From Streptomyces sp. 2131.1 (GTDB taxonomy: Bacteria; Actinomycetota; Actinomycetes; Streptomycetales; Streptomycetaceae), in NCBI RefSeq assembly GCF_900105515.1, contig NZ_FNSY01000001.1, forward strand, positions 6,994,001 to 7,058,000: a stretch of DNA of 64,000 nucleotides, in the 5' to 3' direction. A program made the translations under genes and the position numbers. The notes under the pieces were generated by a model. The model did not search any database. It was not told the DNA's origin and saw only the letters and a program-made list of their open reading frames with translations. This document shows, piece by piece, positions 25,658-35,040 of this stretch (positions are counted from its first letter, which is position 1; every line of letters starts with the position of its first letter).

Positions 25658-26343
25658 TGGTCAGCTGACGCGCTGGCTCGGCTCGATCTCCGCCGGTGGT
25701 GAGGTGTCGGCGATCGAGGTCGACGACGCGCGACATCGCCTCCACTGCCCGCCGGAGGGTGAGCTTCACTGGCGCGCGAGTGTGAGGCTCCGACCGGTGG
25801 TGGCGCCTGCGCCTGGGGTCTCGCCCGGGCGGGAAGTTGTACCAAGGGCCGAGACCGAAGCGCTGAGAAAGCCGGAGCTGGGCGGGTGACGGCGTCGGTT
25901 GCGGGCTGCGGAAGTGCGTCGCGCGACACGGTCCACTCGGTAGCCTACCTGGTCCGCTACAGACAGCACGCACTCTGGCTCAGTGCTGATGAACTGCACA
26001 GTATCGTCGACGTGATGCCGGGTTTGATGAGGGCTGTTTCGGCCGGGCCCCCGGCGCATTGCCAACTCGGCAATGTCGCCTGTCCGTGGTTTTGGGCGTC
26101 CACCAAACTCGTTCACGAGCGACGTTGCTCCTGTGGTTCTGGCTCAATTACACAACCGGCGGCTGCGGGCCGGTTCGGCGGGCGGCGGCTGAAACTGAGG
26201 GACGGCCGAAGCGCATCTCAGCGTGCTTGAGTCACCTGATGGCCTGAAGTCTTCAGTGATCGGCTGAAAGCATGCCCCTCTGTGAAGGTTTGCCATCTGT
26301 CTATCGGGTGTAAAGCAAGCGTCCAACAAACCATGGGGGAGTT
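25658..26343. other. no supported gene
   Basis: About 690 bp between the LysR relic and the FG-GAP gene. ORFs are weak. The GGGGGAG just before 26344 is the probable ribosome binding site of the next gene. Confidence 0.3.
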
Positions 26344-28036
26344 TTGTTCTCATCAAGGCCTGTCCAGTTGAGAGCCGCGCGCTCGAAGCGTGCGGCACGG
26401 ATCGCGGCCTGCGCAGCGCTCGTTCTCTCCGCCAGCATGCTGCCGGCGTTTCCGGCCTCGGCCGACAGCCCGGCGGGGGACCGGACCACGGCCGCGTCCA
26501 CGGACGCGGCCACCGGAATGAGGCCGCGTCTGGATGTCGACGGCGACGGCATCGGCGACCTCCTGTACAGGGACGTCGAGGGTCAGCTGTGGGCCACGGA
26601 GAGTTTGTGGGATTCCTCGGGCTATTACGGGATCCGCAGCCAGGACCGGTCCGAGAGGCCCAAGGAGCTGCTCACACCGGGCGACCTCGACGGGAACGGC
26701 GAGGACGAGATCCTGACCCTCTCCGCTTCGGGCACACTGGCCCTCTATGAGAGTGCCGGCGAGAGAACGGGCACCACCGGCAAGGTTCTGTGGTCCGGCA
26801 CGGGCTGGCAGAAGTACAACAAAGTCTCCGCACCCGGCGACCTGAACGGGTGACGGCCGCCGAGGCGACCTGATCGCCCGTACGCCCTCCGGTGACGTCT
26901 ACGCGTACACGGCCACGGGTACGGTCGGCGTGCCGTACGAGCCCGGTGTCAAGGTGGGCCACGGCTGGGACGTCTACGACCAGATCGTGGGGCTGGACGA
27001 CGCCAACGGCGACGGGTTCGGCGACGTCGTCGCCCGTACCCCCGGCGGCGACCTGTACTTCTACGCAGGCACCGGTGACCTCGCGAAGCCGTTCAAGGCC
27101 CGCGAACAGGTGGGCTACGGCTACGACGTCTACAACCAGCTCGTCGCCGTCGGTGACACGGACGGCGACGGTCACGCCGACTTCATGGCCCGCAAGGAGA
27201 ACGGCGACACGTACTCCTACCGGTCGACGCGGGCCGGGACCTTTGCACCACGCGTCTTCGACAAGGCGGGATGGGAGGAGGCAGCACTGTTCGCCGGTGC
27301 GGGCGGCAACCCGGACTACGGCAAGCACGAACTGCTGGCCATCACCAACGCCGGCCTGTTCTGGTGGTACCAGTTCAAGAACAACGGCGAGCTGGCCAAG
27401 CACTCGACCCACTCACCGGACGGCGAGCCCAGCGGCGCGCACATAAGAACGACCCTGTACGCCGGGTCGTTCAGCAACGATGGCGAGCCTGCCCAGGTTC
27501 ACGTCTACCAGGGCCAGTTGTGGGTCGGCGGCAACTTCATCGGCCGCGGCTGGGACGCCTATGACAACCTGACCGCTCCGGGGGACCTGAGCGGAGACGG
27601 CAAGGCCGACCTGCTCGCACGCGACGCCAAGGGCGACCTGTATCTGTACGAGGGCAACGGTCTCGGCACCGCGTTCGCGCCCAGGGCCAAGGTTGGGTAC
27701 GGGTACGACACGTACACCAAGATCGTGGGCGGCGGAGACCTCAGCGGTGACGGCATCGCCGACGTCGTGGCCGTCGCCAAGGACGGCACCCTTTACCTGT
27801 ACGAGGGAACGGGCACCGCCTCGGTACCGCTCAAGGCCCGCAAGGTGATCGGCACGGGGTTCGACATCTACAACAAGTTCGCCGCGCCGGGCGACCTCAA
27901 CGGTGACGGCAAGGCCGACCTGATCGGCGTCAACGGCTACGGTGACCTGTACCGCTACACCTCCACCGGCACGGGCTCGATCAGCCCGCGGGTGCAGATA
28001 GGCGACAACTGGAACATCTACAAGGCGATCTCCTGA
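26344..28036 (+). pseudogene. secreted FG-GAP/VCBS repeat protein with one frameshift
   Basis: Read across one frameshift near 26850 this is a protein of about 560 aa. A Sec signal peptide (KRAARIAACAALVLSASML then PAFPASADS) is followed by at least seven FG-GAP/VCBS repeats with Ca-binding-like DxDGDGxxD loops: DVDGDGIGDLLYRDVEGQLW, PGDLDGNGEDEILTL, DDANGDGFGDVVARTPGGDL, DTDGDGHADFMARKENGDTY, GDLSGDGKADLLARDAKGDL and GDLNGDGKADLIGVNGYGDL. These form an extracellular beta-propeller. The shift lies in aacgggtgacgg, where one extra G makes a stop; removing it restores a continuous repeat. The rest is undamaged, so this is a recent mutation or a sequencing error. TTG 26344 is the likely start. 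Confidence 0.8.
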
Positions 28037-28065
28037 GTCATCTGCGTACCCGGCCGGGTCTGCAC

Positions 28066-28098
28066 GAAGCGTCCCGCCCCGTTCGGGCGGGACGCTTC
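28066..28098 (+). terminator. strong hairpin after the FG-GAP gene
   Basis: Perfect 14-bp stem GAAGCGTCCCGCCC / GGGCGGGACGCTTC with a 5-nt loop, 30 bp after the stop codon at 28036. Confidence 0.8.
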
Positions 28099-28220
28099 AC
28101 GAACCACGGCGGCCCCGGCACAGCCGACCGGCACCTCAGCGCCGGAACAGGACTGCCCGCCCCGAAGGCTCCACGCCTGCTGACTCAGTGACCGGCTGAA
28201 GCCGCTTCGCAGCCGGGCGC

Positions 28221-28631
28221 CTGACCGCACTGGAAGCGATGTCGCGGCTGCTGAATCCGGGCGGACGCCTTGTGCTCCACTCACGCAACTGGGAGCTCGT
28301 GCGCTCCGTCGGCTCATGGGTAGACGCCCGTGATCGACTCATCCGCCGCAACGACCGCGATGCGGTCGTCAGCTACTACTGGCAGATCGAGCAGCGCTGG
28401 GAGGAGGAACACTTCCTCGAGCTCGTGGTCGCCCAGATCGAGCCGGATGGGGCAGTGCGAGCCTGCTCGGAGCGGTTGTCCATCTGGCCCTACCGGTACG
28501 AGGACCTCATGGGGCAGTTGCGGCGTGTCGGGCTCACGGTGCAGTCCACCACCTTCGACCCCGAGAGCGATGGATACCTGGTGGTCGCCGGCCGCCACCA
28601 GGCGCGAGGCACGTCGGAGCCGGCGCGCTGA
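28221..28631 (+). pseudogene. class I SAM-dependent methyltransferase, C-terminal part
   Basis: The frame reads ALEAMSRLLNPGGRLVLHSR, then NWELVRSVGSWVDARDRLI, VVSYYWQIEQRWEEEHFLEL and MGQLRRVGLTVQSTTFDP with GYLVVAGR. LLxPGGxLVLHxxNW is motif post-II of methyltransferases. The SAM-binding N-terminal half (motif I, GxGxG) is absent; the frame opens right after the terminator of the FG-GAP gene. So it is a 5'-truncated gene. Substrate unknown. Confidence 0.65.
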
Positions 28632-28787
28632 GCCGCCTTTCGTCGTCGTTGCCGACCTGCCGGCTCGCGACCGCCTGCAGCGCTTCGCGAAGTGTTCAGC
28701 GCTTGAAGCGGTTGCTGCGGGTGCGGTCCTCACCCTGTATCTGACCTGCTCAAGCTGAGGTTGGAAACAGCTCACTGATTGCGGTGA

Positions 28788-28922
28788 TCAATCCTGCCGT
28801 CGCTTTTTCCAGATCCCGTAGCCAAACATGGCAAGGATCCCGACCAGGATCAGGATCGCGACGACGGAGCCTGCGGTCCCTTCCGGGATCCAGCGCCCAC
28901 GCCCGTCAGCGGCCAAGACCAT
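28788..28922 (-). CDS. small single-span membrane protein (44 aa)
   Basis: ATG 28922 is preceded by a good GGAGGAG site. The protein has a short polar N-terminus, one membrane segment (AGSVVAILILVGILAMFGYG) and a basic tail, IWKKRRQD, so the C-terminus probably faces the cytoplasm. Unknown function; the strong ribosome site supports expression. Confidence 0.6.
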   Translation of the reverse strand: MVLAADGRGRWIPEGTAGSVVAILILVGILAMFGYGIWKKRRQD

Positions 28923-29074
28923 AACAGTTCTCCTCCTTGCGGTGCGAGCCTGCGAAAGGGGACTAATTCCACGCAACGGGGTTGCCACGGACCCTGGTTC
29001 GTGCAAGAGGCGAGGCCGCCGCCCTGGACGCCGCAGCACACTGCCCGCACCCACAACCCGATGGGAGACCAGCA

Positions 29075-29334
29075 GTGATCAACGTGGTGATGGCTCGTGA
29101 GGCGCTCCCCGTACGGGGCCCCAGTGTCTTTGTGGGCGGACTGACCCCGCGCCTGAGCCGCCCTGTCGACTCCTGGCGGTCGGCCGTGATCGCCGAACTC
29201 GACACCCGGTGGGACGGCGACGAGCCGTTGACGGTGTTCCCGCCCGAGTTGCGCGGCGGCTTCCGCGCCGCCCACTACGACGATCAGGTCGGCTGGGAGG
29301 CCGACGCCCGCGAACAGGCCGACGTCGTCTCGTC
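29075..29334 (+). pseudogene. nucleoside 2-deoxyribosyltransferase-like protein, N-terminal part
   Basis: GTG 29075 follows GGGAGA at six bases. The protein reads VFVGGLTPRL, then DSWRSAVIAELDTRWDGDEP, FPPELRGGFRAAHYDDQVGW and EADAREQADVVS. This resembles nucleoside 2-deoxyribosyltransferase-domain proteins (GGLTP, SWRxxAxxxL, HYxxQVxWExxxxxxADVxxFWIPR). Right after ADVVS the family's FWIPRD is lost and unrelated sequence begins, so the second half is missing. Confidence 0.55.
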
Positions 29335-29624
29335 CGGATCGCCCACCACCACGGCACCCCCCGTTTACCGGGCTGACCCCGCGCCAGTTCGGCAAGCTGA
29401 TCACCGCCCTCCGGCGGTCCGGTGCTCCGCCGGGTCCACAGACGGTGCCGGAGCGTTCCCGCCCGGCTCGGTGACGCAAGGTTGGGGCCGTCGGCTTCCT
29501 CGTATCGACAAGGCGCCTCTGTCCATGCCGAGCTTGTCCGGGGTGGGGCATCCGCCCATCCGCGCAGTGGTCGCAGGGCGCAGTGTGGTCCCCGGCACCC
29601 AACTGGAGATCGTTCCGCGCTTCC
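29335..29624. other. no intact gene; possible transposase N-terminus
   Basis: In one plus-strand frame FTGLTPRQFGKLITALRRS appears at about 29363-29420, like the N-terminus of some Streptomyces IS5-group transposases (GLTxRQFxxLV). It ends quickly. It sits at the break of the deoxyribosyltransferase-like gene, which suggests IS insertion followed by decay. Confidence 0.35.
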
Positions 29625-30782
29625 TCAAAGGTGCCGGTGATAGGCCTTGTTGGCGATGCGCCAGCTGCCGTCGGCGTGGACCAGCAGGAAGATGTCGGTG
29701 AATGTGTCTGGGCCATGCGAGAGCGTCATGGTCGCGGTTGCGACGGTGCCGTGGACGTCGAGGGCGTCCAGGCGACGGGCGCGGGTCGGCTCGTCTGGGG
29801 CCGGCTGGCCTGAGAAGAGAGAACAGTACTCGTCCAAGGGCCAGGAGACGAAGGCCCCGTCGCGGATTCCCTCGATGTGGGCGCTGGGCAGGAACGCGTC
29901 GCGGAAGTGGGTGGGGTCGCCGGTGGCGTGTCCGCGGATGTAGGCACGGAGCGGCTCGAGTACGGCGTCTTCCGCGGCGGGGGCTGTGGCGGCGAGTGCG
30001 ATGTCGGCTTCGGCATCGGCTGAGGGGTGGGCCAGGCCGGCTGCGCTACGCAGGGGGGTGTGGGACGCGGTGGCCAGCAAAGTCATGTCCTTGGCCAGCG
30101 CGCTGATGGTGAATTCGGCCGTGACCGCGTCGGGCTGGTCGGTGAGGAAGGGACGTTTGCGGGTCACGAACCCGCCGAGCTGGCCGAGCTCGAGGGTATC
30201 CAGTACCTGGGCCCGGGGCAGATCGAGGGCATCGGCTTGCCGCAGCGAGTCGCGCAGCGCGAGGACGGCGCCGGCGAGGCTGTGGTTGGCGATCAGCTTG
30301 AGGCCAGCGGCGGTGGAGGCGTCATCGACAGACCGTACGGTGCCCAGCGCTTCCAGCACCGGTCCGACTCGATCGAGCACGTCCTGGGCGCCGGCGGCGA
30401 GGATCTGCAGGGTTCCGGCAGCGGCAGCCGGCACCGAGCCGAGGACGGGCGCGTGGATGTAGGCCGGGCCGAGTTGCCGGGCCAGGGCCGAGGCTTCGGC
30501 AGGGGCGATGGTGCTGGTGTTCAGCACGATCGCGTCCGTTTGCAGGGAGTCTCGGACGTTGTCGAGGACTTGGCGGCAGGCGCGGCCGTCGGACAACGCC
30601 AGGAGCACGACGTCCGCTGTCGCCACGGCGTCGTTCGGATCACCGAGCGTCTTGAGGGCGCCTGATGTGCGCCCGGAGCGTGTCCAGCCGACGACGTCCC
30701 AGCCCTGGGTGGTCAGCCGTGTCGCGATCGCCTCGCCCATGCGCCCCAGGCCGAGGACGGCGATGGTGTGTGGTGTGGTCAT
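29625..30782 (-). CDS. 3-hydroxyisobutyrate-dehydrogenase-like protein fused to an NTF2-like domain
   Basis: A 385-aa protein starting at ATG 30782 (MTTPHTIAVLGLGRMGEAIA). Residues 1 to about 255 are a beta-hydroxyacid/6-phosphogluconate dehydrogenase-like reductase: Rossmann GLGRMG, ADVVLLALSDGRACRQVLDN, then NTSTIAPAEASALARQLG and APVLGSVPAAAAGTLQILAA with TAAGLKLIANHSLAGAVLAL carrying the conserved Lys. From about 270 a second domain follows: LEPLRAYIRGHATGDPTHFR, AFLPSAHIEGIRDGAFVSWP, YCSLFSG, then TFTDIFLLVHADGSWRIANK and AYHRHL, typical of lumazine-binding/NTF2-like proteins. The fusion is in frame with no sign of error. It is divergent from a LysR gene, so probably inducible. Confidence 0.85.
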   Translation of the reverse strand: MTTPHTIAVLGLGRMGEAIATRLTTQGWDVVGWTRSGRTSGALKTLGDPNDAVATADVVLLALSDGRACRQVLDNVRDSLQTDAIVLNTSTIAPAEASALARQLGPAYIHAPVLGSVPAAAAGTLQILAAGAQDVLDRVGPVLEALGTVRSVDDASTAAGLKLIANHSLAGAVLALRDSLRQADALDLPRAQVLDTLELGQLGGFVTRKRPFLTDQPDAVTAEFTISALAKDMTLLATASHTPLRSAAGLAHPSADAEADIALAATAPAAEDAVLEPLRAYIRGHATGDPTHFRDAFLPSAHIEGIRDGAFVSWPLDEYCSLFSGQPAPDEPTRARRLDALDVHGTVATATMTLSHGPDTFTDIFLLVHADGSWRIANKAYHRHL

Positions 30783-30877
30783 GCGCGCCAGGCTGGTGCA
30801 CCGGGCGGACTGCGACAAGCGCAGATTGCGCATACCAGCTCTGCGGAACCCGCATATCAACTGGTCATACTGGCGCC

Positions 30878-31849
30878 ATGGAACTGACGGTGTGGCGGAC
30901 CTTCGTGACCGTGTGCCGACTCGGGTCGCTGTCGGCGGCGGCCGCCGAGCTCCATCACACGCAGTCGGCCGTCTCCCGGCAGATCGCCGGGCTGGAGCGG
31001 CAGCTCGGCGTGCCCCTGCTGGAGCGGCATGCGCGCGGTGTGCGCCTGACGCCGGCCGGAGAGGCGTTCCGTCACCACGCTCTGGCCACGCTCAACGAGG
31101 CCGACCGTGCCGTACGCGCGGCACGCGAGGCAGGCGACGAAGCGTTCAACCGGCCACTGACCGTCGGTGCGACTCCCTCTCTCGCCGCAGGGATCGTCCC
31201 CGAGGCCGTCCGCGCTCTGCTGCGGCAGGGCGGCTCTATGCGGTGGAGCCTGCTTCCCGGCTTGAGCGCACAGCTGCATCACCGTGTGATCACCGGCGAT
31301 CTCGACATCGCCGTCGTCACCGACGCGCCGCCGGGCCTGCCCCATGACCAGCAGGTCGAACGCCAGTTCCTCGGGCTGGACGACATGGTCGTCGCACTTC
31401 CTGTAAACCATCCGTTGGCCGGGAGCGCCCCAGTGCACATGCGGAGCCTGGCCGATCAGACCTGGGCCGAGGACAACGACGGCTCGGCGGCACTCCTGCA
31501 CCAGCACGCCGCCCGCGCCGGAGTCAGTGCCCGCATCGACCTCACCGCGGCGGATCTGCCCGGCAAACTGGCCCTGGTCGCAACCGGCCACGCCATCGCG
31601 CTGATCCCCGGGGTGCTTACGCACACTCTGCGGCCCGACATCACCACTGTGCGTCTCGCCAATCCCCCGACCCGCGGCATCTATACGATCACGCCACGTC
31701 GCGATCCCCACCCCTGCGCAGCGTCCCTGCTCGACCAGCTCAGCGCAGCCTTCGCTTCGGTCCGCCCTGACTACGCCGCTCACAGGCTGAGCCGTACGGA
31801 TGGTCACCTTGCTGGGCCGGCGCTTCACGACCACATCACGGAGTCGTAA
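30878..31849 (+). CDS. LysR family transcriptional regulator
   Basis: A 323-aa LysR protein. The HTH is MELTVWRTFVTVCRLGSLSA, AAAELHHTQSAVSRQIAGLE and RQLGVPLLERHARGVRLTPA. The effector domain follows (LTVGATPSLAAGIVPEAVRA, VITGDLDIAVVTDAPPGLPH, LGLDDMVVALPVNHPLAGSA and LPGKLALVATGHAIALIPGV). ATG 30878 is chosen because the frame upstream overlaps the divergent dehydrogenase gene. The 95-bp spacer shared with the dehydrogenase-NTF2 gene makes that gene its likely target. Confidence 0.92.
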   Translation: MELTVWRTFVTVCRLGSLSAAAAELHHTQSAVSRQIAGLERQLGVPLLERHARGVRLTPAGEAFRHHALATLNEADRAVRAAREAGDEAFNRPLTVGATPSLAAGIVPEAVRALLRQGGSMRWSLLPGLSAQLHHRVITGDLDIAVVTDAPPGLPHDQQVERQFLGLDDMVVALPVNHPLAGSAPVHMRSLADQTWAEDNDGSAALLHQHAARAGVSARIDLTAADLPGKLALVATGHAIALIPGVLTHTLRPDITTVRLANPPTRGIYTITPRRDPHPCAASLLDQLSAAFASVRPDYAAHRLSRTDGHLAGPALHDHITES

Positions 31850-32029
31850 GCCGGGGCATTTCCGGCGTCGGGATGCCGCCGGCCTTCCCAAGTGACAGAT
31901 CTGGCTCGGCGTTTGGGTGTCTGAGGCGTCTGCCCGTTGCCTGCGATGCCCCAGGTCGCAGTCGACGCGGCTTGGTAGATCGACTGGGACAGGATTCGCA
32001 CGACCCTCGTTCGGACTGGCTCCGCAGGC

Positions 32030-32249
32030 GGTTGGGAGGGGCGCTGTCCCTGATCAGTGGCGGGAAGAGAGCCACCGTGGCCGATATTGCCGCTGGGACG
32101 TATTCCGTCCGGCCCCACATCGCCCGTATCCCGTCGATGATGTGGGGCTCGTGGAGTACGCGCTCATGCGGCGGGACGGGGATGCCTCGTCGAGGTTGCG
32201 GGCCTTCACCGGGGCGGTGATCGAGGTCGCCGCGGTACCTGGTGGGTGT
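32030..32249 (+). pseudogene. C-terminal fragment of a LysR regulator
   Basis: Across two frames the sequence reads KRATVADIAAGTYSVRPHIA and then PVDDVGLVEYALMRRDGDAS followed by SRLRAFTGAVIEVA. It matches the C-terminus of the LysR subgroup seen at 35722 (GATVAPLRSE, FEDADPVEYALMWRTDNRSA, GLRALARTV). The rest of the gene is missing. It borders the stop codon of the MFS gene on the other strand. Confidence 0.5.
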
Positions 32250-33644
32250 TCATGCGGCTGCCGGGACATCGGCGCGCCGGGACCTCCGGAGTGTCAGTGT
32301 TGCGCCCGCGGTGGCGAGTAGCCCGGCGGCCGCGAGCAGCATGCTCCAGTGCATCCCCGTGAGAAATGAATTCGCTCCGGCCAGCAGGGCACCGAAGACT
32401 GCCACGGCGATGGCACCGCCCACTTGGCGGGCTGTGTTGAGTACGGCGCCGGCGGTTCCCGCGCGGTCGGCGGGTACGGCGTCGAGCAGCATGGCGGTGA
32501 GCGCTGGTACCGCGAGTGCGCCGCCGAGCCCGACGGGCACCATCAGAACGGCGACGACCCATACAGGGGTGTGCGTGCCCACGGTCAGAAGGGAGAGGAG
32601 CCCTGCCGTGCCGACGAGCTGACCGGCTGCCATAGGGACACGTGGTCCGTAACGGGCGGCAAGCCGGGCGGAGGCCAGGTTCACGACCGCGACCAGGGCC
32701 GTCATCGGGATGAACATCAGCCCTGCGTGCAGGGCAGTCTGGCCGCGTTCTTGCTGAAGGTAAAGACTGAAGTTGAACACCCCACCGTAATATGCGGCGT
32801 TGAGCATGAAGCCGACCACCAGGGACACTGTCACTACCCGCGTTCGGAACAGCGGCAGCGGCAGCATCGGATGGCTGCCTCGCGCCTGGGCGACGAGGAA
32901 GCCCACGGCCGCAGCAACAGCCACGGCCAGGGAGACCACCACCCCGGTGCGGCCGAAGCCCTGGGCTCCTCCTTCGATCACGCCGTACGTCAGCCCGCCC
33001 ATGGCCAGGACTGCTGTCACCTGTCCGAGACAGTCCAGTCGCGACGGCAGCCGCCGGGACGCGGGGACCCGGGCGAGGAGGACCAGGGCCAACACGGCGG
33101 CCGGCAGGTTGACGTAGAAGATCCACCGCCAGCCGGCGGTCGCGGTCAACGCCCCGCCAACGATCGGACCCGCCGCCACGGCGACCGCGCCACCGACCGT
33201 CCAGACGGCTATCGCCCGTGCCCGTTCAGCCTGATCCGGGTAGCCCTGGCGGACCAGTGACAGCGAGGCAGGCATCATCACCGCGGCTGCGGCGCCCTGC
33301 ACCAGCCGGGCCGTGACGAGCACGGCGAGCCCGGGGGCCAGCCCACATGCCATGGAGGCCATCGTGAAAAGGACCAGGCCCGCGCCGAATGCTTGCTTTG
33401 CCCCGATACGGTCGGACAGTGCGCCCGCGGACAGCATCAGGGCGGCGAACATCAGCGTGTAGCCGTCCACCACCCACTGCAGCCCGGACATCCCGACATC
33501 GAGGTTGTCCCCGATGTCGGGCAGGGCCACCGTGACGATCAACGCGTCCAGGGAGATCAGGAAGAAGCCCATCAGGGCGGCACCCAGTACGGCGGGTGAA
33601 CCGCCCCTGGTGCTTGCGGGCGCGGACTGCGTACAGGTGGTCAT
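32250..33644 (-). CDS. MFS drug-efflux transporter (DHA2-like, 14-TM)
   Basis: 464 aa from ATG 33644. The N-terminus AALMGFFLISLDALIVTVAL, then PDIGDNLDVGMSGLQWVVDG and YTLMFAALMLSAGALSDRIG, is the EmrB/QacA signature (LDxTIVNVALP, QWVxxxYxLxxAxLxxxxGxLxDRxG). The G-rich motif C-like segment VGGAVAVAAGPIVGGALT is present, and the rest is hydrophobic with about 14 segments. Proton-driven export across the plasma membrane. Last gene of a three-gene operon: its ATG overlaps the TGA of the NTF2-like gene by one base, which implies translational coupling. Confidence 0.92.
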   Translation of the reverse strand: MTTCTQSAPASTRGGSPAVLGAALMGFFLISLDALIVTVALPDIGDNLDVGMSGLQWVVDGYTLMFAALMLSAGALSDRIGAKQAFGAGLVLFTMASMACGLAPGLAVLVTARLVQGAAAAVMMPASLSLVRQGYPDQAERARAIAVWTVGGAVAVAAGPIVGGALTATAGWRWIFYVNLPAAVLALVLLARVPASRRLPSRLDCLGQVTAVLAMGGLTYGVIEGGAQGFGRTGVVVSLAVAVAAAVGFLVAQARGSHPMLPLPLFRTRVVTVSLVVGFMLNAAYYGGVFNFSLYLQQERGQTALHAGLMFIPMTALVAVVNLASARLAARYGPRVPMAAGQLVGTAGLLSLLTVGTHTPVWVVAVLMVPVGLGGALAVPALTAMLLDAVPADRAGTAGAVLNTARQVGGAIAVAVFGALLAGANSFLTGMHWSMLLAAAGLLATAGATLTLRRSRRADVPAAA

Positions 33645-34114
33645 CAGCCGGCCACCCGCACGGGCAATGCCTGGTTGCCGTCGCCCCAGGTCGCGGCCAT
33701 GACCACGGCGTCGATCAGCCAGTGGTCGCCGCTGCGGGTCAGCTGCCAGCGGTAGTCGCCGCCGAGCGTCCACAGCGACGCGCCGTGGGCCGCTGCGAGA
33801 CGGTGGGTGGCCTGGAAGGAAGCAGTGCACACAGCCCGGTCACCGGCGAGATCGACGAGCTGGTTGGCGAGCAGATGCTGGGTGGAGTCGTAGGCCGACA
33901 GCGTGGCCGCCCACGCACCGGTGATCTCCTTGGGCGTGAGGCGGACCGGCTTACCACCGTTCAGACTTGTGTAGTCGAGCACGACCGTGTCCGCGAAGAG
34001 CGCGTCCAACTTTTCCCATTCCCGGCGGTCGGCATACACGGCCATCCGAGTGCAGGTCTCGGCTACGGCGTACTTGTCAACGAGGGACTCAGCGGTTTCG
34101 GGCACGGTGGTCAT
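33644..34114 (-). CDS. NTF2/SnoaL-like family protein
   Basis: 156 aa from ATG 34114, with AAGGACAGG directly upstream. The blocks are LVDKYAVAETCTRMAVYADR, REWEKLDALFADTVVLDYTS, QHLLANQLVDLAGDRAVCTA, and GGDYRWQLTRSGDHWLIDAV, typical of SnoaL-like (SnoaL_4) proteins of small-molecule catabolism or biosynthesis. It lies between an alpha/beta hydrolase (32 bp upstream) and an MFS exporter (overlapping start), so it probably works on the same substrate. Confidence 0.85.
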   Translation of the reverse strand: MTTVPETAESLVDKYAVAETCTRMAVYADRREWEKLDALFADTVVLDYTSLNGGKPVRLTPKEITGAWAATLSAYDSTQHLLANQLVDLAGDRAVCTASFQATHRLAAAHGASLWTLGGDYRWQLTRSGDHWLIDAVVMAATWGDGNQALPVRVAG

Positions 34115-34146
34115 CCTGTCCTTGCGTGTCGAGCGGGCGGCGTTGT

Positions 34147-35037
34147 TCACAGCGTGCGGGCGAAGTGTTCGGCAGCGGCATCGGCGGCCAGGCGGACCTG
34201 GGGTGACTGGTCGTAGAAGTCGAACTGGATGCCGTCCGTCCACAGGAATTCCGCCGGCCCAGTGAGCGCGGCATGGAAGCGGCGGGCGCCGTCGGGGATG
34301 GCGGCGTCCTCGCTGTGTACGAGCAGCGTGGGTGCGGTCACGCGTGGGGCGAGGGCGATGGCGTCGTGGTCGAGCCACTCGGTCCAGGCCATCACGGCGT
34401 ACCGGTTGGGCCACTGCGGAATCCCGCCCCGCTCCGGGTTGAGGTAGAAGTCGATGTCGAAGGGCATGGCCGCATCCGGGGTGCTGCCGCTGACCACCGG
34501 CACGTAGGTGACCTCACCGGTCTCTTCGTACCGCCGCCGTGCCTCGGCCGCCGCTTCCTTCTTCGTCGCGATGCCCTCCGGGCCGCCGTAGTTCTCCTCG
34601 CAGATACGGCGGTCATGCAGCCACGGAGCGATGAGCGCCAGCGACCGCACCCGGGCGTCCTGCGCGGCGAAGGCGCTGGCGTACATCGCACCGGCGCAGA
34701 CACCGAGTACCCCAAGAGGACCGTCGGCGATGGCCGGGTGGTCGGCGAGGAAGTCGGCCGCGGCGCACAGATCACCGGCCTTCAACGCCGGCGACTCGTA
34801 GTCACGCGGCGCGCCCTCGGACTCGCCGTAACCGGTGAAATCGAACGACAGCGCCGCATAACCACGAGCGGCCAACTCCTGTGCGTAGCGGTCGGCCATC
34901 TGCTCCTTGACCGAGGTCCAGGTACCGGCGACCAGCACGCCTGCGGCCGCAGCGGCCGCATCGACGTCGGGCAAATAGAGATTGCCTGCGAGCTTGCCCT
35001 GGGCACCGACGAAGCTCACCTGTTCACGTACAGACAC
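34147..35037 (-). CDS. alpha/beta hydrolase (dienelactone hydrolase-like, Cys nucleophile elbow)
   Basis: A 296-aa hydrolase. LAGNLYLPDV and AGVLVAGTWTSVKEQMADRY lead to FTGYGESEGAPRDY and the nucleophile elbow LGVLGVCAGAMYASAF, where Cys114 stands at the nucleophile position (G-V-C-A-G) as in dienelactone-hydrolase-like YcjY-type proteins. The acid-His end is PTLLVHSEDAAIPDGARRFH. GTG 35037 has AGGAG seven bases upstream. First gene of the hydrolase-NTF2-MFS operon. The substrate is unknown; the neighbours suggest modification and export of a small molecule. Confidence 0.88.
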   Translation of the reverse strand: MSVREQVSFVGAQGKLAGNLYLPDVDAAAAAAGVLVAGTWTSVKEQMADRYAQELAARGYAALSFDFTGYGESEGAPRDYESPALKAGDLCAAADFLADHPAIADGPLGVLGVCAGAMYASAFAAQDARVRSLALIAPWLHDRRICEENYGGPEGIATKKEAAAEARRRYEETGEVTYVPVVSGSTPDAAMPFDIDFYLNPERGGIPQWPNRYAVMAWTEWLDHDAIALAPRVTAPTLLVHSEDAAIPDGARRFHAALTGPAEFLWTDGIQFDFYDQSPQVRLAADAAAEHFARTL

Positions 35038-35040
35038 GTA

